NCBI GenBank assembly: GCA_017554285.1
Contig: JAFZIQ010000113.1
Span: 1 to 51,797, forward strand
DNA: 51,797 nucleotides
Source: Selenomonadaceae bacterium
Lineage (GTDB): Bacteria; Bacillota; Negativicutes; Selenomonadales; Selenomonadaceae
Reading direction: 5' to 3'
Shown: piece by piece, positions 9,152-17,169 of the stretch
Layout of the letters: each line of letters begins with the position of its first letter
Position numbering within the stretch: position 1 is the first letter of the stretch
The notes under the pieces: model-generated
What the model saw: the letters and a program-made list of their open reading frames with translations, nothing else
What the model was told of the DNA's origin: nothing
Databases searched by the model: none
Program-made: the position numbers and the translations under genes

Positions 9152-10569
9152 TTTGCCAAAGGAATCTCCAATATGAAAGTCGTACCTTCGCCGAGCTTGC
9201 TGTCCACAGAAATTTTTATCCCGTGTTCGTCGGCAATCCATTTTGCAATAGATAAGCCAAGCCCGCTGCCGTTCGCCTCGCTTACCAAATCTTCCGTGTC
9301 TATCCTAAAAAATCTGTCGAAAATTTTACTCTGATTCTCCGGTGCAATCCCGATACCGGTATCCGAAATGCGCAACAAAATTTTCTTGCCGTCAATCGCC
9401 GAACTGACTTTGATAATGCCGCCTTCGGGCGTGTACTTAACCGCATTGTCCAAAAAAATTCTTATCATCTGCCGAATAGTCGTTTCGTCGCCGAAAATCT
9501 TTGCAATATCATTCCTAATCAGCTCAACTTCATGCGTCTTAACGGCGATTTTCATTTTGCTCATCACGTCGCCGACTATATCATCTAAATCCAAATGTTT
9601 TTTCTTGAGCTTTTGAGTATTCCTGTCCGTCCGCGAAAGGAACAATAAATTTTCAAGCAAGTCTTGCATATTTTTTGCTTCAGAGCCAATCATTTTAATA
9701 TTTTCTTTTAAAAGTTCCTCGTCAGCCGTGCCGTAAGTCTCAATAAAATCAATGTATCCTTTAATGACTGCGGCGGGCGTCCTCAGTTCGTGCGAGGCGT
9801 CCGAAACAAATTTCTGTTGCTTGTTGATGCCACCTTGCAAACGGTCAAGCATTTCATTTAAAGTTTTTGCCAACTCGCTGAGTTCGTCATTAGCCTCGCC
9901 TATGGGAATTCGCCCGCTCATTTTCTCAAACGCAATTTCTCTCGCAAGTTCATTCATCGTCTTTATCGGTTTCAAAACTCCCAGACTCAAATAACGTCCA
10001 ATCAACAGCGCGGCAACTATCCCGATAATGTCAAGAATCAGTAAAAATTTTTCCAGCTCATCAAAAAGTTTAAGCTCGGAAGTTATCGTTCGGAAAAAAT
10101 ACAAAGTAACCGTATTGCCTTCGTGAGTGTATTCCATTTCGGCACGATAAATCAGCGCGGAACCGATTTGCGAAATCTCAAAATTATCATTGGCAAAAAT
10201 CGGCGGGTCGGGCAAAATCCCCGCGTTAAACTTCTCAATCGAAGGATATTTTGCGTCCGTGTCAATGAAAATATTTCCCTGCTCGTCAACAACTCTCAAG
10301 ACTACGCCCGTAATCAGTGCCCCGCGAAAAGCGGCAGGATTAAAGGCATCGTAATTCTCTTCCAACCTCTCGAAAATCTCTCCAATCTGCCCCATGCTGT
10401 AACGAATGGTATTTTCGGCGGGACGATACAGCGCAACCATAACGCCTATCCACATTGCCGCATTAATCAGAATCAGCAACGTTATGAAACACGCAGCATA
10501 GCCGAAAGTTATCTTCGTGGAAATTTCAAAGCCGCCTGTCTTGCTCTTAATTTTCTCAATTACGCTCAT
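9148..10569 (-). CDS. Sensor histidine kinase without an adjacent response regulator
   Basis: A 473-residue classical membrane sensor kinase. It has a first helix at about residues 20-45, an extracellular segment of ~130 residues, a second helix, a HAMP linker and a DHp domain with SDASHELRTPAAVIKGY (phospho-accepting His). An ATPase domain follows with LDNAVKYTPEGG, ISDTGIGIAPEN and GSGLGLSIAK. The start is the ATG at 10567-10569 behind GGAGAA; the 13 upstream codons of the open frame lack a ribosome site. The gene overlaps comEC by four bases. No response regulator lies on either side, so its partner is elsewhere or lost. Sequence order resembles OmpR-partnered kinases such as ArlS/CssS, but the signal is unknown. 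Confidence 0.9.
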   Translation of the reverse strand: MSVIEKIKSKTGGFEISTKITFGYAACFITLLILINAAMWIGVMVALYRPAENTIRYSMGQIGEIFERLEENYDAFNPAAFRGALITGVVLRVVDEQGNIFIDTDAKYPSIEKFNAGILPDPPIFANDNFEISQIGSALIYRAEMEYTHEGNTVTLYFFRTITSELKLFDELEKFLLILDIIGIVAALLIGRYLSLGVLKPIKTMNELAREIAFEKMSGRIPIGEANDELSELAKTLNEMLDRLQGGINKQQKFVSDASHELRTPAAVIKGYIDFIETYGTADEELLKENIKMIGSEAKNMQDLLENLLFLSRTDRNTQKLKKKHLDLDDIVGDVMSKMKIAVKTHEVELIRNDIAKIFGDETTIRQMIRIFLDNAVKYTPEGGIIKVSSAIDGKKILLRISDTGIGIAPENQSKIFDRFFRIDTEDLVSEANGSGLGLSIAKWIADEHGIKISVDSKLGEGTTFILEIPLAK

Positions 10570-10739
10570 GAAATTTTCTCCTGCACAAATGAAAAACGAC
10601 GCGCCCATGATACCACATTACAGATTTATTTTCACCAATCACTTTATGCAACTTGCTTTTCCAAAAAATATTTGCTATCTTTACAAAAATTTTCGGATAA
10701 AATACGGGTTTAGTTAAATGTTTTTGGGAGGAAATTTAG

Positions 10740-11351
10740 TTGACTAAAATATTTTTGATTCGACACGGCGAAACCGAATGGAATAAAATCGGAAAACTTC
10801 AGGGCAGTTCGGATATAAAACTTTTGCCCGAAGGAATTCAGCAAGCGCATCTGTTGGCGGAACATGCTCCTTTCAGCAATGTCCATGCCATTTACTCAAG
10901 CGATTTGGAACGGGCAGTCATGACGGCTGAAATTTTGGCAGAGAAATTCGGTTTGTCCGTGATAAAGGAACGCGGTCTGCGTGAAACAAGTTTCGGCGAA
11001 TGGGAAGGCAGATTTTTAAGCGACTTGGCTAAAGAAAATCCTAAAGGCTTTGAAAAATTTTTTACACGTCCTGATAAAGTTCAGCCGCCGAACGGAGAAA
11101 CTTTTCTGCAAAGTCAGGCGCGAATTATGAACGCGCTCGACGAAATCATTGCCGACAATGACGATAAAAGCATAATCGTCGTAAGTCACGGCGCGGCAAT
11201 TCGTTTGATACTCTGCGCGGCTCTCGTTATTCCTCTTCGTAAAATGTGGGCAATCGGACAATACAACATGGCGTTAAACGTACTGACTTTCTCCGAAGGA
11301 AATTTTTCTGTCGAATTGATGAACAGCACTTTGCACCTATACAATTTCTAA
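10740..11351 (+). CDS. Histidine phosphatase (phosphoglycerate mutase-like)
   Basis: The 203-residue protein begins IFLIRHGETEWN, the RHG motif whose His is phosphorylated in catalysis. It also has the YSSDLERAVMTAE motif, LRETSFGEWEG and the second catalytic His in VVSHGAAIRLIL. Size and motifs fit broad acid phosphatases (PhoE/GpmB type) and alpha-ribazole phosphatase CobC. No cobalamin gene is nearby, so I leave the substrate open. The start is TTG at 10740, behind GGGAGGAAATTTA. A hairpin terminator follows directly, so it is a single-gene unit. Confidence 0.88.
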   Translation: MTKIFLIRHGETEWNKIGKLQGSSDIKLLPEGIQQAHLLAEHAPFSNVHAIYSSDLERAVMTAEILAEKFGLSVIKERGLRETSFGEWEGRFLSDLAKENPKGFEKFFTRPDKVQPPNGETFLQSQARIMNALDEIIADNDDKSIIVVSHGAAIRLILCAALVIPLRKMWAIGQYNMALNVLTFSEGNFSVELMNSTLHLYNF

Positions 11352-11353
11352 AA

Positions 11354-11393
11354 AAAAAGCGGCACGAAAGTTTAAACTCGCGTGTCGCTTTTT
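11354..11393. terminator. Bidirectional terminator between convergent genes
   Basis: AAAAAGCGGCACG pairs with CGTGTCGCTTTTT across a 13-base loop (one G-T pair). A flanking and T runs make it usable from both sides: for the phosphatase gene on plus and the GerMN lipoprotein gene on minus. Confidence 0.8.
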
Positions 11394-11407
11394 AATTTCA
11401 CAGAGAA

Positions 11408-12061
11408 TTAATTTGTCAAATCGCTCATGCGTTCGAGCGGTGTACTCAAATCCATATGACCGGATAAAGTTTCAATTTCTTTTCCGTCGACCAAAAATTT
11501 AACTCGTTTGACTTCGGGGAAATTCGTCAAGGTATCGACGACCGAGCCGATTAAAAATTCTTCGCCCGTCGAGCCGCCGACAAAGTTTTTCAAAAAGCCT
11601 CCGTCGAAATCGACAATCGCCAAACCGTCTTCAACCGTGACGCTTCGTATTGCCGCATTCTTCGGGAAAATTTTAGTCAAATTATTTTCGGCAGGTTCCT
11701 CAAGCAGAGTTTCAACGGCGGCGGTATATTTATCGGTCGAATCGTCAATGACAATCTCGCGCTCGACTTCAACAAGTTTCATGCCCGAATCATCGGGATA
11801 ATAAACTTTGATGTTCATTGATTCCTTTGCCGGCTCCTTAATCGCGGAAGGTTTTTCTTCACGTGTCGGAATATTTTCTTTGACTTCGGGAGGAACAGTT
11901 TCCGGTTTAACGGGGTCGGGTTTGACTTCGGGCTTAACTTCGGGTTTTACCTGTGCGGGCTTATCGGGCGGCGGCGCGGCAGGATTATCGCCCGAAGGTT
12001 TATCGCAACCCGCAGTAAACAGAAGCAGCGCGAGCATTGCCGGAACTAAAAATTTCTTCAC
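11408..12061 (-). CDS. Lipoprotein with a GerMN domain
   Basis: The protein starts MKKFLVPAMLALLLFTAGCDK, a lipoprotein signal with the lipobox TAGC, so it should be anchored to a membrane. A Pro/Lys/Glu-rich spacer (PEVKPEVKPDPVKPE, residues ~35-75) follows. A GerMN domain of ~110 residues fills the rest: KVYYPDDSGMKLVEVEREI, AAVETLLEEP, IVDFDGGFLKNFVGGS and LVDGKEIETLSGH. GerMN domains bind cell-wall or peptidoglycan-associated ligands in spore germination and in non-sporulating bacteria. It is the last gene of a five-gene operon, two bases after a cell-wall amidase, which suggests a shared wall role. Confidence 0.85.
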   Translation of the reverse strand: MKKFLVPAMLALLLFTAGCDKPSGDNPAAPPPDKPAQVKPEVKPEVKPDPVKPETVPPEVKENIPTREEKPSAIKEPAKESMNIKVYYPDDSGMKLVEVEREIVIDDSTDKYTAAVETLLEEPAENNLTKIFPKNAAIRSVTVEDGLAIVDFDGGFLKNFVGGSTGEEFLIGSVVDTLTNFPEVKRVKFLVDGKEIETLSGHMDLSTPLERMSDLTN

Positions 12062-12063
12062 GA

Positions 12064-13122
12064 TTAATCAATTCCTCCTTGATTGAAGTACCGATTGACG
12101 GCATTGGTAATTGCCTGCGCAAGTTTCTGTTGATAATCTTTGCTTGCCAATAATTTTTCTTCGCGAGGGTTGGTGATGAAGCCCAGCTCGATTAATGACG
12201 CGGGGCATTGCGAGTGAGTCATTACATAAAATCTTGCCGCCTTGACGCCGCGATTATTAAGTCCGCCGAGTCGTTCAAGTTCTTCATTTAAAAGCCTTGC
12301 GAGTCGTGCACCTTTGACGGCAGTCGGCGCGTGGAAAGTTTCCATACCGTTTGAAGTACTGTTTGAAAATGCGTTACAGTGTACGCTGATAAACAATGCG
12401 GCATTGGGCGGAGCTTTATCGACTCGTGCTTGAAGTTCGGTTGAGTCGGGAACGCCCGGCGCGGCAACGTCAATATCAGTCGTGCGAGTCATTATAACTT
12501 TGTATCCCGAATTCGTCAAAAGTTTTTCTGCCATAAGCGAGACGGCTAAGGAAACGGATTTTTCGGTTACACCTGTCGGACCGATTGCGCCTGAGTCGGA
12601 GCCGCCGTGTCCGGGGTCGAGTACGATAATTTTTTGATAAGCGTCGGTCGGATCGTTCCAAGTCCATTCATTTTCGGGCAATAAAGATTTTGTTACGTCG
12701 AGGACAACGCGAGCGGATTTTTTTTCTGCGCGGGTTGCCGGCTCAAGAGAAATTTTCACGTCGCCGCGCTCAACAAACGACTTAAAATGAATTTGAACGC
12801 TGGTGTGATTGGCTTGAGTTTTATTGGTGATAATTTTTTCGACGAAATCTTTTGTATCCGATTCGATTTTGGTACCCGAAACGCGGCTGATTCTGCCGGG
12901 CAAAGTGTTATCCAATTCGACGTGCAGAATCCCCGAAGATAAATCGGTCGAGATATTTCTGTAATCGATTTGCCCGCCCTTATACGAAATTTCAATGCGC
13001 ACGGTGTCGCCGTTCAAATCAAAGGCATTTATCTCCGTGAGCTCGGCGGGTTTGGCGTAAACGGTTCCCGCGATTGTCAAAGCGATTAACAATGTGAGGC
13101 ATGTCAGAAATCTTTTCAGCAA
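12064..13122 (-). CDS. N-acetylmuramoyl-L-alanine amidase with AMIN domain
   Basis: This enzyme cleaves the amide bond between muramic acid and the stem peptide. It has a signal peptide (FLTCLTLLIALTIAGTVYA), an AMIN domain at about residues 28-140 for targeting to the wall or septum, and an Amidase_3 catalytic domain. Zinc ligands and catalytic residues are visible: DPGHGGSDSGAIG, the Glu in TEKSVSL, SVHCNAF and LIELGFITNPREE. The open frame begins with ATG at 13128, but GGAGG lies only one base from it. The TTG at 13122 is seven bases away and is the better start. AmiC-like; an alternative is a spore-type CwlC/CwlD, less likely with an AMIN domain. Confidence 0.92.
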   Translation of the reverse strand: MLKRFLTCLTLLIALTIAGTVYAKPAELTEINAFDLNGDTVRIEISYKGGQIDYRNISTDLSSGILHVELDNTLPGRISRVSGTKIESDTKDFVEKIITNKTQANHTSVQIHFKSFVERGDVKISLEPATRAEKKSARVVLDVTKSLLPENEWTWNDPTDAYQKIIVLDPGHGGSDSGAIGPTGVTEKSVSLAVSLMAEKLLTNSGYKVIMTRTTDIDVAAPGVPDSTELQARVDKAPPNAALFISVHCNAFSNSTSNGMETFHAPTAVKGARLARLLNEELERLGGLNNRGVKAARFYVMTHSQCPASLIELGFITNPREEKLLASKDYQQKLAQAITNAVNRYFNQGGID

Positions 13123-13124
13123 AA

Positions 13125-13388
13125 TCATTCCTCCAAGTTTTTCAGAAGCTCTCGTGATTCTTCAAGAGCCTCTTGAGTTTTCTCTTGCTCGCGAGAAATT
13201 GTTATCGTGAGGTATTCGCCTTCGCCTGCATCTTCGGGTAAAAAGTCTGCGGGCAATACGAATTCGCGAATTTCGTCTTCCTCTTCCTCCAACAGGAAAA
13301 TCGCCGTCTCCGAGCCGTCTTCAAGCTCTTCGATTCTGTCAAGGTAAGCGGTTATTTCTTTTGTTCCTTTTTCTTTTGCTTTATCCAT
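13125..13388 (-). CDS. DUF3006-family small acidic protein
   Basis: An 87-residue, strongly acidic protein. The core AYLDRIEELEDGSETAIFLL...EFVLPADFLPE...GEYLTITI matches the DUF3006 pattern, a short beta-rich protein of unknown function commonly found beside ComEC-like metallo-beta-lactamase genes. That is also its place here: it starts 37 bases inside the end of the MBL lipoprotein gene. The last 25 residues are helical and charged. The amidase start lies two bases before its stop codon ends, so translation is coupled down the operon. Confidence 0.75.
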   Translation of the reverse strand: MDKAKEKGTKEITAYLDRIEELEDGSETAIFLLEEEEDEIREFVLPADFLPEDAGEGEYLTITISREQEKTQEALEESRELLKNLEE

Positions 13389-14407
13389 TTATCAAACCAA
13401 TCCTCCTTTTTATCGGGTGTGACGGAGAATTTTTTTCCGTCGCTGATGATTGTAATTGTGCCGTTCCAGCGCGTGCAGAAAATATTTTTCTTATCAATGC
13501 CCTGCGCCAAATAAGTTTCAAGCGGCTCAAGGTGCGGGTGTCCGTAAGTATTGCGACGTTCTTCGTCCGGACCGGCAGAAATTAAAACGCAACTCGGATT
13601 GACTGCCGCAACGAAATCTTTAGTCGACGCCGTGTAACTGCCGTGATGTCCGCTCTTTAATACGTCGCATTTTAAAGCCTTAGTCTTATTATTTGCTAAA
13701 ATCTCGGCTTCAACCGGCTTTTCTGCGTCGCCCGTGAACATCATGGAAAATTTTTTGTAAGTGAGTTTTCCGACAATCGATTCGTTATTGGGGTCGGATT
13801 TTTGCTCGCCGCCGTTTACAGAGTCGACAAGCTGAGTCGTCGGGTAAAGAACATTGAACTTGACGCCGCCTCCGAAGTCCACAGTATCGCCGACTTTCAA
13901 ACTTTTATGGACAATGCCCTTAGCGTCGATAGCCTTCATGTAATTTTTATAAAGCGGGGAGCTTGAGGCAATGCCGTTGTCGTAAACTTCGGCGACTGAA
14001 ATTTTTTCAAGGTAGGGATTAGCGGAGATTTCTTTCTTGCTTGCGTTGATTAAAACTTTTGCGCTGCCGATATGGTCGGCGTGCGGGTGAGTCAGAATCA
14101 ATTTGTCGATTTTTGTTACCGAAAATTTCTCAAGCTCGCTTATAAGTAAATCTCGCTCGTCGGTGTCGCTGGTATCGATTAAGATTGTCTGATTCTTGGT
14201 TTGAATCAAAATCGCGTCGCCCTGTCCGACGTTCAGCATTGAGATTTTCAAATCGCCGTCGACATTCTGCGCGGGGGCGGGAGCGGCTTCGGCTTGAGTT
14301 TCGACTTCGGGTTGAGGTTCCGGCTTAGGTTCCTCCTCAGTTTTTCCACCGCAACCTCCGAAAATAAACGTTGCCAACATGAGTACCGTAAAAAAAATTT
14401 TCTTCAT
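13352..14407 (-). CDS. MBL-fold lipoprotein (ComEC C-terminal domain-like)
   Basis: Residues 1-20 form a lipoprotein signal ending FGGCGG. A Pro/Glu/Ala-rich linker (to ~45) and a metallo-beta-lactamase domain follow. The domain has MLNVGQGDAILI, the metal-binding HPHADHIG, the Asp in MFTGDAE and SGHHGS. Such proteins resemble the detached C-terminal domain of ComEC and are thought to be exported hydrolases, possibly nucleases; the substrate is unknown. The sequence is clearly related to the ComEC domain encoded at 6854-9151, but the two share only the motifs. The gene is second in the operon, four bases after a small membrane protein gene. Confidence 0.88.
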   Translation of the reverse strand: MKKIFFTVLMLATFIFGGCGGKTEEEPKPEPQPEVETQAEAAPAPAQNVDGDLKISMLNVGQGDAILIQTKNQTILIDTSDTDERDLLISELEKFSVTKIDKLILTHPHADHIGSAKVLINASKKEISANPYLEKISVAEVYDNGIASSSPLYKNYMKAIDAKGIVHKSLKVGDTVDFGGGVKFNVLYPTTQLVDSVNGGEQKSDPNNESIVGKLTYKKFSMMFTGDAEKPVEAEILANNKTKALKCDVLKSGHHGSYTASTKDFVAAVNPSCVLISAGPDEERRNTYGHPHLEPLETYLAQGIDKKNIFCTRWNGTITIISDGKKFSVTPDKKEDWFDKWIKQKKKEQKK

Positions 14408-14411
14408 TGAA

Positions 14412-14603
14412 TCATCCTTTCTCGTTTCTGTAAATAATATAAAGCCTTATAAGCTTCATCACCGTCCAGAGTCCGAATGACGCGATATAAATTTTGTCGA
14501 GCATCGAAAGGTTATCGTAATCGAAATGCACGAACAAAAATATCGCCGCCAATGCTATCAGTCCGTCAATTTTGTCAAATGCCTTTTTAAAAATCTTCAA
14601 CAA
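14412..14603 (-). CDS. Small membrane protein, function unknown
   Basis: The 63-residue product has two hydrophobic segments (IDGLIALAAIFLFVHF and KIYIASFGLWTVMKLIRLYII) separated by a short acidic turn, with basic ends. It is the first gene of the five-gene envelope operon. I take the TTG at 14603 as the start because AGGAGG lies nine bases upstream; the longer frame to 14657 runs through the ribosome site and the promoter -10. I recognise no family. Confidence 0.6.
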   Translation of the reverse strand: MLKIFKKAFDKIDGLIALAAIFLFVHFDYDNLSMLDKIYIASFGLWTVMKLIRLYIIYRNEKG

Positions 14604-14628
14604 AATTTCTCGCCTCCTTTTTGCTTTG

Positions 14629-14657
14629 ATTATACATGTTTTTTTCAGCCTTGACAA
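14629..14657 (-). promoter_or_regulatory. Sigma-70-type promoter of the envelope operon
   Basis: On the minus strand, TTGTCA (14652-14657), 17 bases, TATAAT (14629-14634). The first gene starts 26 bases further on. It drives the small membrane protein, MBL lipoprotein, DUF3006, amidase and GerMN genes. Confidence 0.75.
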
Positions 14658-14686
14658 AGGTTTTTCTTACTGTCCGTAAAATTTTT

Positions 14687-14715
14687 TTGAAATAATCTGC
14701 GCGGCGGGGTAAAAT
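14687..14715 (+). promoter_or_regulatory. Sigma-70-type promoter of the mqnE-like pair
   Basis: TTGAAA (14687-14692), 17 bases, TAAAAT (14710-14715), about 35 bases before the TTG start at 14750. It is divergent from the envelope operon promoter 30 bases away. Confidence 0.55.
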
Positions 14716-14749
14716 ATTTTTCGACTTCAATTAACGGGAGGAAAAGATT

Positions 14750-15823
14750 TTGTTTGTCAGAGGAGAGCTTGAGAAAATTGAACATAAAGTTTTGAAGGGC
14801 GAACGGCTTACGAGAGGTGACGGCGAAAAATTATTTGCCTGCAATGAGTTAAGTTGGATGGGCGCGTTGGCAGATTACGTTCGGAAAAAAATTTGCGGCG
14901 ACGCTGTTTATTACAATGTGAATTGCCACGTGAACTTGACGAATATTTGTAAGTCGCGCTGTAAATTTTGCGCGTTCGGAAGAAATGTTGACGACGGCGG
15001 CGCGTATGCCATGACGATTGACGACGCGATTAAATTGGTTGAGGAGGCGAGTCGAGACCCTCATTTATCGGGCTTGCACATAGTCAGCGGCTTGCATCCG
15101 ACTTGGACTTTTGAAAATTATTTGGCGTTCGTCGAAGTTCTTCATAAAAAATTTCCCGCACTTCACATAAAAGGATTTACGGGCGTGGAGATTCAGCACT
15201 TTGCAAATATTTCGGGCTTGAGCGTCGAAGAAGTTTTGATTAGGTTAAAGACTGCGGGCTTGCAAGCGATAGCGGGCGGCGGCGCAGAAATTTTAACCGA
15301 CCGTGTCAGAAATTTACTTTGCCCGAAGAAAGCAACTGCCGCCGAATGGCTTAACGTTGCGCGGACGGCTCACAAGCTCGGAATTAAAACTAATGCTTCA
15401 ATGCTTTACGGGCACATTGAAACTTTATCGGAGCGTGTCGAACATTTAATCAGACTGCGCGAGTTGCAAGACGAGACGGGCGGTTTTCAAACGTTTATTT
15501 GTTTTCCGTTCCTGCCGAAAAATACCGCGCTTGAAAAAGAAATTAAACAAACTTCAATGTGGGACGACTTAAAGACTATGGCGATTTCGCGGCTCATGCT
15601 TGACAACTTTAGGAATATCAAAGCTTACTGGGTGATGTTGACGGTGCCGGTCGCGCAGGTTGCATTGAGTTTCGGAGCCAATGACATTGACGGAACGATT
15701 CACCGCGAAAATATTTTGCATGATGCCGGAGCGACTTCGCCGCGTTCACTTGCCGAAGATGAGATTATAAAAATCATTCGTGAGGCGGGGCGAATACCTT
15801 GCGCCATTGGAGGCAACAAATGA
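14750..15823 (+). CDS. mqnE: Aminofutalosine synthase (radical SAM)
   Basis: MqnE joins 3-[(1-carboxyvinyl)oxy]benzoate to a SAM-derived adenosyl radical to make aminofutalosine in the futalosine menaquinone pathway. This 357-residue protein has the radical SAM cysteines in CKSRCKFCAF (CxxxCxxC) and the family blocks HIKGFTGVEIQHFA, AIAGGGAEILTDRVR, NASMLYGHIE and LRELQDETGGFQTF. The start is TTG at 14750, behind GGGAGGAAAAGA. The stop overlaps the start of a second related gene (ATGA). Other pathway genes (mqnA, C, D) are not in the window, so the assignment rests on sequence alone. Confidence 0.85.
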   Translation: MFVRGELEKIEHKVLKGERLTRGDGEKLFACNELSWMGALADYVRKKICGDAVYYNVNCHVNLTNICKSRCKFCAFGRNVDDGGAYAMTIDDAIKLVEEASRDPHLSGLHIVSGLHPTWTFENYLAFVEVLHKKFPALHIKGFTGVEIQHFANISGLSVEEVLIRLKTAGLQAIAGGGAEILTDRVRNLLCPKKATAAEWLNVARTAHKLGIKTNASMLYGHIETLSERVEHLIRLRELQDETGGFQTFICFPFLPKNTALEKEIKQTSMWDDLKTMAISRLMLDNFRNIKAYWVMLTVPVAQVALSFGANDIDGTIHRENILHDAGATSPRSLAEDEIIKIIREAGRIPCAIGGNK

Positions 15824-16899
15824 ACAACTTAAACCGTGCCAAAGAAAAAATATCTTCGGGCGAACGATTGAACTTTGATGAAATTCTTGCGCTTTATGAA
15901 GACAACGACCTTTTATATTTGGCGGAATCTGCGCGGCGCGTCAAAGAGTCGAAGAGCGGCAGAAAAATTTTCTACACAGTCAATCGCCACATAAATTTAA
16001 CCAACGTTTGCAAAGCGAATTGTCCGCTGTGTGCCTTTCAATGCGGGAGCGGCGACAATCGCGCCTTTACTCTCGAACTTAACGACGTTGAAAAAGTGGT
16101 AAGGGAACAGGTGTCAGGGATTAGGGAAATTCATATTGTCAGTTCTCTACACCCCGATAAAAATTTTAATTACTATTTGGACACCGTTAAGCTTGTCAAA
16201 AAAATTCTGCCGCACGTCGGGATTAATGCATTTACTCCCGTTGAGATTGTGAACTTTGCACAAATCGGCGGCAAAAGTTTTTCGGAAGTTTTAAGTGAAC
16301 TCATCGGCGCGGGCGTAACTTCATTGGCGGGCGGCGGCGCGGAAATTTTATCAGACCGTGTTCGCGAAATTATTTGTCCCAAGAAATGTACTGCCGCTGA
16401 ATGGCTCGAAGTCATGAAGACGGCGCATAAGCTCGGCTTGAAAACAAATGCGTCGATGATGTACGGGCACATTGAAACGATTGAGGAGCGCATTGAACAT
16501 TTGATAAAACTGCGCGAGTTGCAAGACGAAACGGGCGGATTTATGGCAATGATGTTATTTCCTTTCCACCCCGAAAATACGGAGCTTGGAAAAAAATTTA
16601 ATCTGCGTCGTGTCGGAGCATGGGAAGATTTGAAAATGCTCGCGCTGTCAAGGTTGGCTCTCGATAACTTTGAACACTTCAAGGCATTTTGGGTAATGTT
16701 GACGTTGCCGATAGCGCAACTGGCGTTGAACTTCGGCGCGGACGATTTGGACGGCACAATCGGCGAAGAAAAAATTATTCATGCAGCGGGAGCCGAAAGC
16801 TCGACGGGCATTACTCGCGAAACTCTGGAGAAAATTATTTCGGAATGCGGTTATCAGCCTGTCGAACGTGACAGCTTTTATCAATGCGTAATGCGATAA
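15820..16899 (+). CDS. Second MqnE-like radical SAM protein
   Basis: It is clearly paralogous to the preceding gene: CKANCPLCAF, GINAFTPVEIVNFA, LAGGGAEILSDRVREIICPKK, NASMMYGHIE and LRELQDETGGFMAM. It has 359 residues from the ATG at 15820 (GGAGG seven bases upstream); 21 bases of in-frame sequence before it lie in the first gene. The YGHIE and QDETGGF blocks point to MqnE rather than MqnC, so the pair may be a duplicate with a changed substrate. The segment VREQVSGIREI (about residues 96-106) is encoded by heptanucleotide repeat units, as is probably the C-terminal CVMR. This may be a repeat insertion tolerated by the fold. Confidence 0.8.
   Translation: MNNLNRAKEKISSGERLNFDEILALYEDNDLLYLAESARRVKESKSGRKIFYTVNRHINLTNVCKANCPLCAFQCGSGDNRAFTLELNDVEKVVREQVSGIREIHIVSSLHPDKNFNYYLDTVKLVKKILPHVGINAFTPVEIVNFAQIGGKSFSEVLSELIGAGVTSLAGGGAEILSDRVREIICPKKCTAAEWLEVMKTAHKLGLKTNASMMYGHIETIEERIEHLIKLRELQDETGGFMAMMLFPFHPENTELGKKFNLRRVGAWEDLKMLALSRLALDNFEHFKAFWVMLTLPIAQLALNFGADDLDGTIGEEKIIHAAGAESSTGITRETLEKIISECGYQPVERDSFYQCVMR
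16107..16135 (+). repeat. Heptanucleotide repeat inside the second mqnE-like gene
   Basis: Four seven-base units (AGGGAAC, AGGTGTC, AGGGATT, AGGGAAA) lie in frame within the gene. They are the same unit family as in the carA-carB and nfeD-floA gaps. The encoded residues replace a surface helix-strand connection before the HIVSSLHP strand. Confidence 0.7.
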
Positions 16900-16932
16900 T
16901 ACGCAAAATCCGATTAAACCGCATTCGACTAA

Positions 16933-17058
16933 CGACAAAAAGGTTCAACGCGAAATGAAACGATCGGCAAAGATGATGTTGAAAGTCGACGAACATTTAA
17001 ATTCACGGCAGAAACCGCGCCCGTAAAAGTCGAACAACTCACTTTGAATTTCGGTTGA
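16933..17058 (+). pseudogene. Possible 3' remnant of a lost gene
   Basis: A 41-codon open stretch between a TAA at 16930 and a TGA at 17056 has no start codon. It reads like the end of a beta-rich exported protein (TFKFTAETAPVKVEQLTLNFG). A terminator follows at 17084. It lies between the mqnE-like gene and folD, where nothing else is encoded. I do not recognise the family. Chance reading of non-coding DNA is possible. Confidence 0.25.
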
Positions 17059-17083
17059 TAAATTTTCTTTAACAAGTTATCGG

Positions 17084-17112
17084 AAGCCTCGTACAATCTG
17101 CGGGGCTTTTTT
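17084..17112 (+). terminator. Intrinsic terminator before folD
   Basis: AAGCCTCG (17084-17091) pairs with CGGGGCTT (17101-17108) across nine bases, with one T-G pair, and a T run follows. It ends the mqnE-like transcript. Confidence 0.75.
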
Positions 17113-17169
17113 GTTGCGAAAAAAATCTATCTGTTGTACACTGCAAAAAAACTTTGGGAGGCTGAAAGT

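Noticed and set aside
10570-10739. Divergent promoters between the kinase and phosphatase genes
   Set aside because: Candidate boxes have poor spacing (12 or 20 bases), so none is listed.
15820-16899. Second radical SAM gene as mqnC, cofG or thiH
   Set aside because: The YGHIE and LRELQDETGGF blocks and overall similarity to the preceding gene fit MqnE better.
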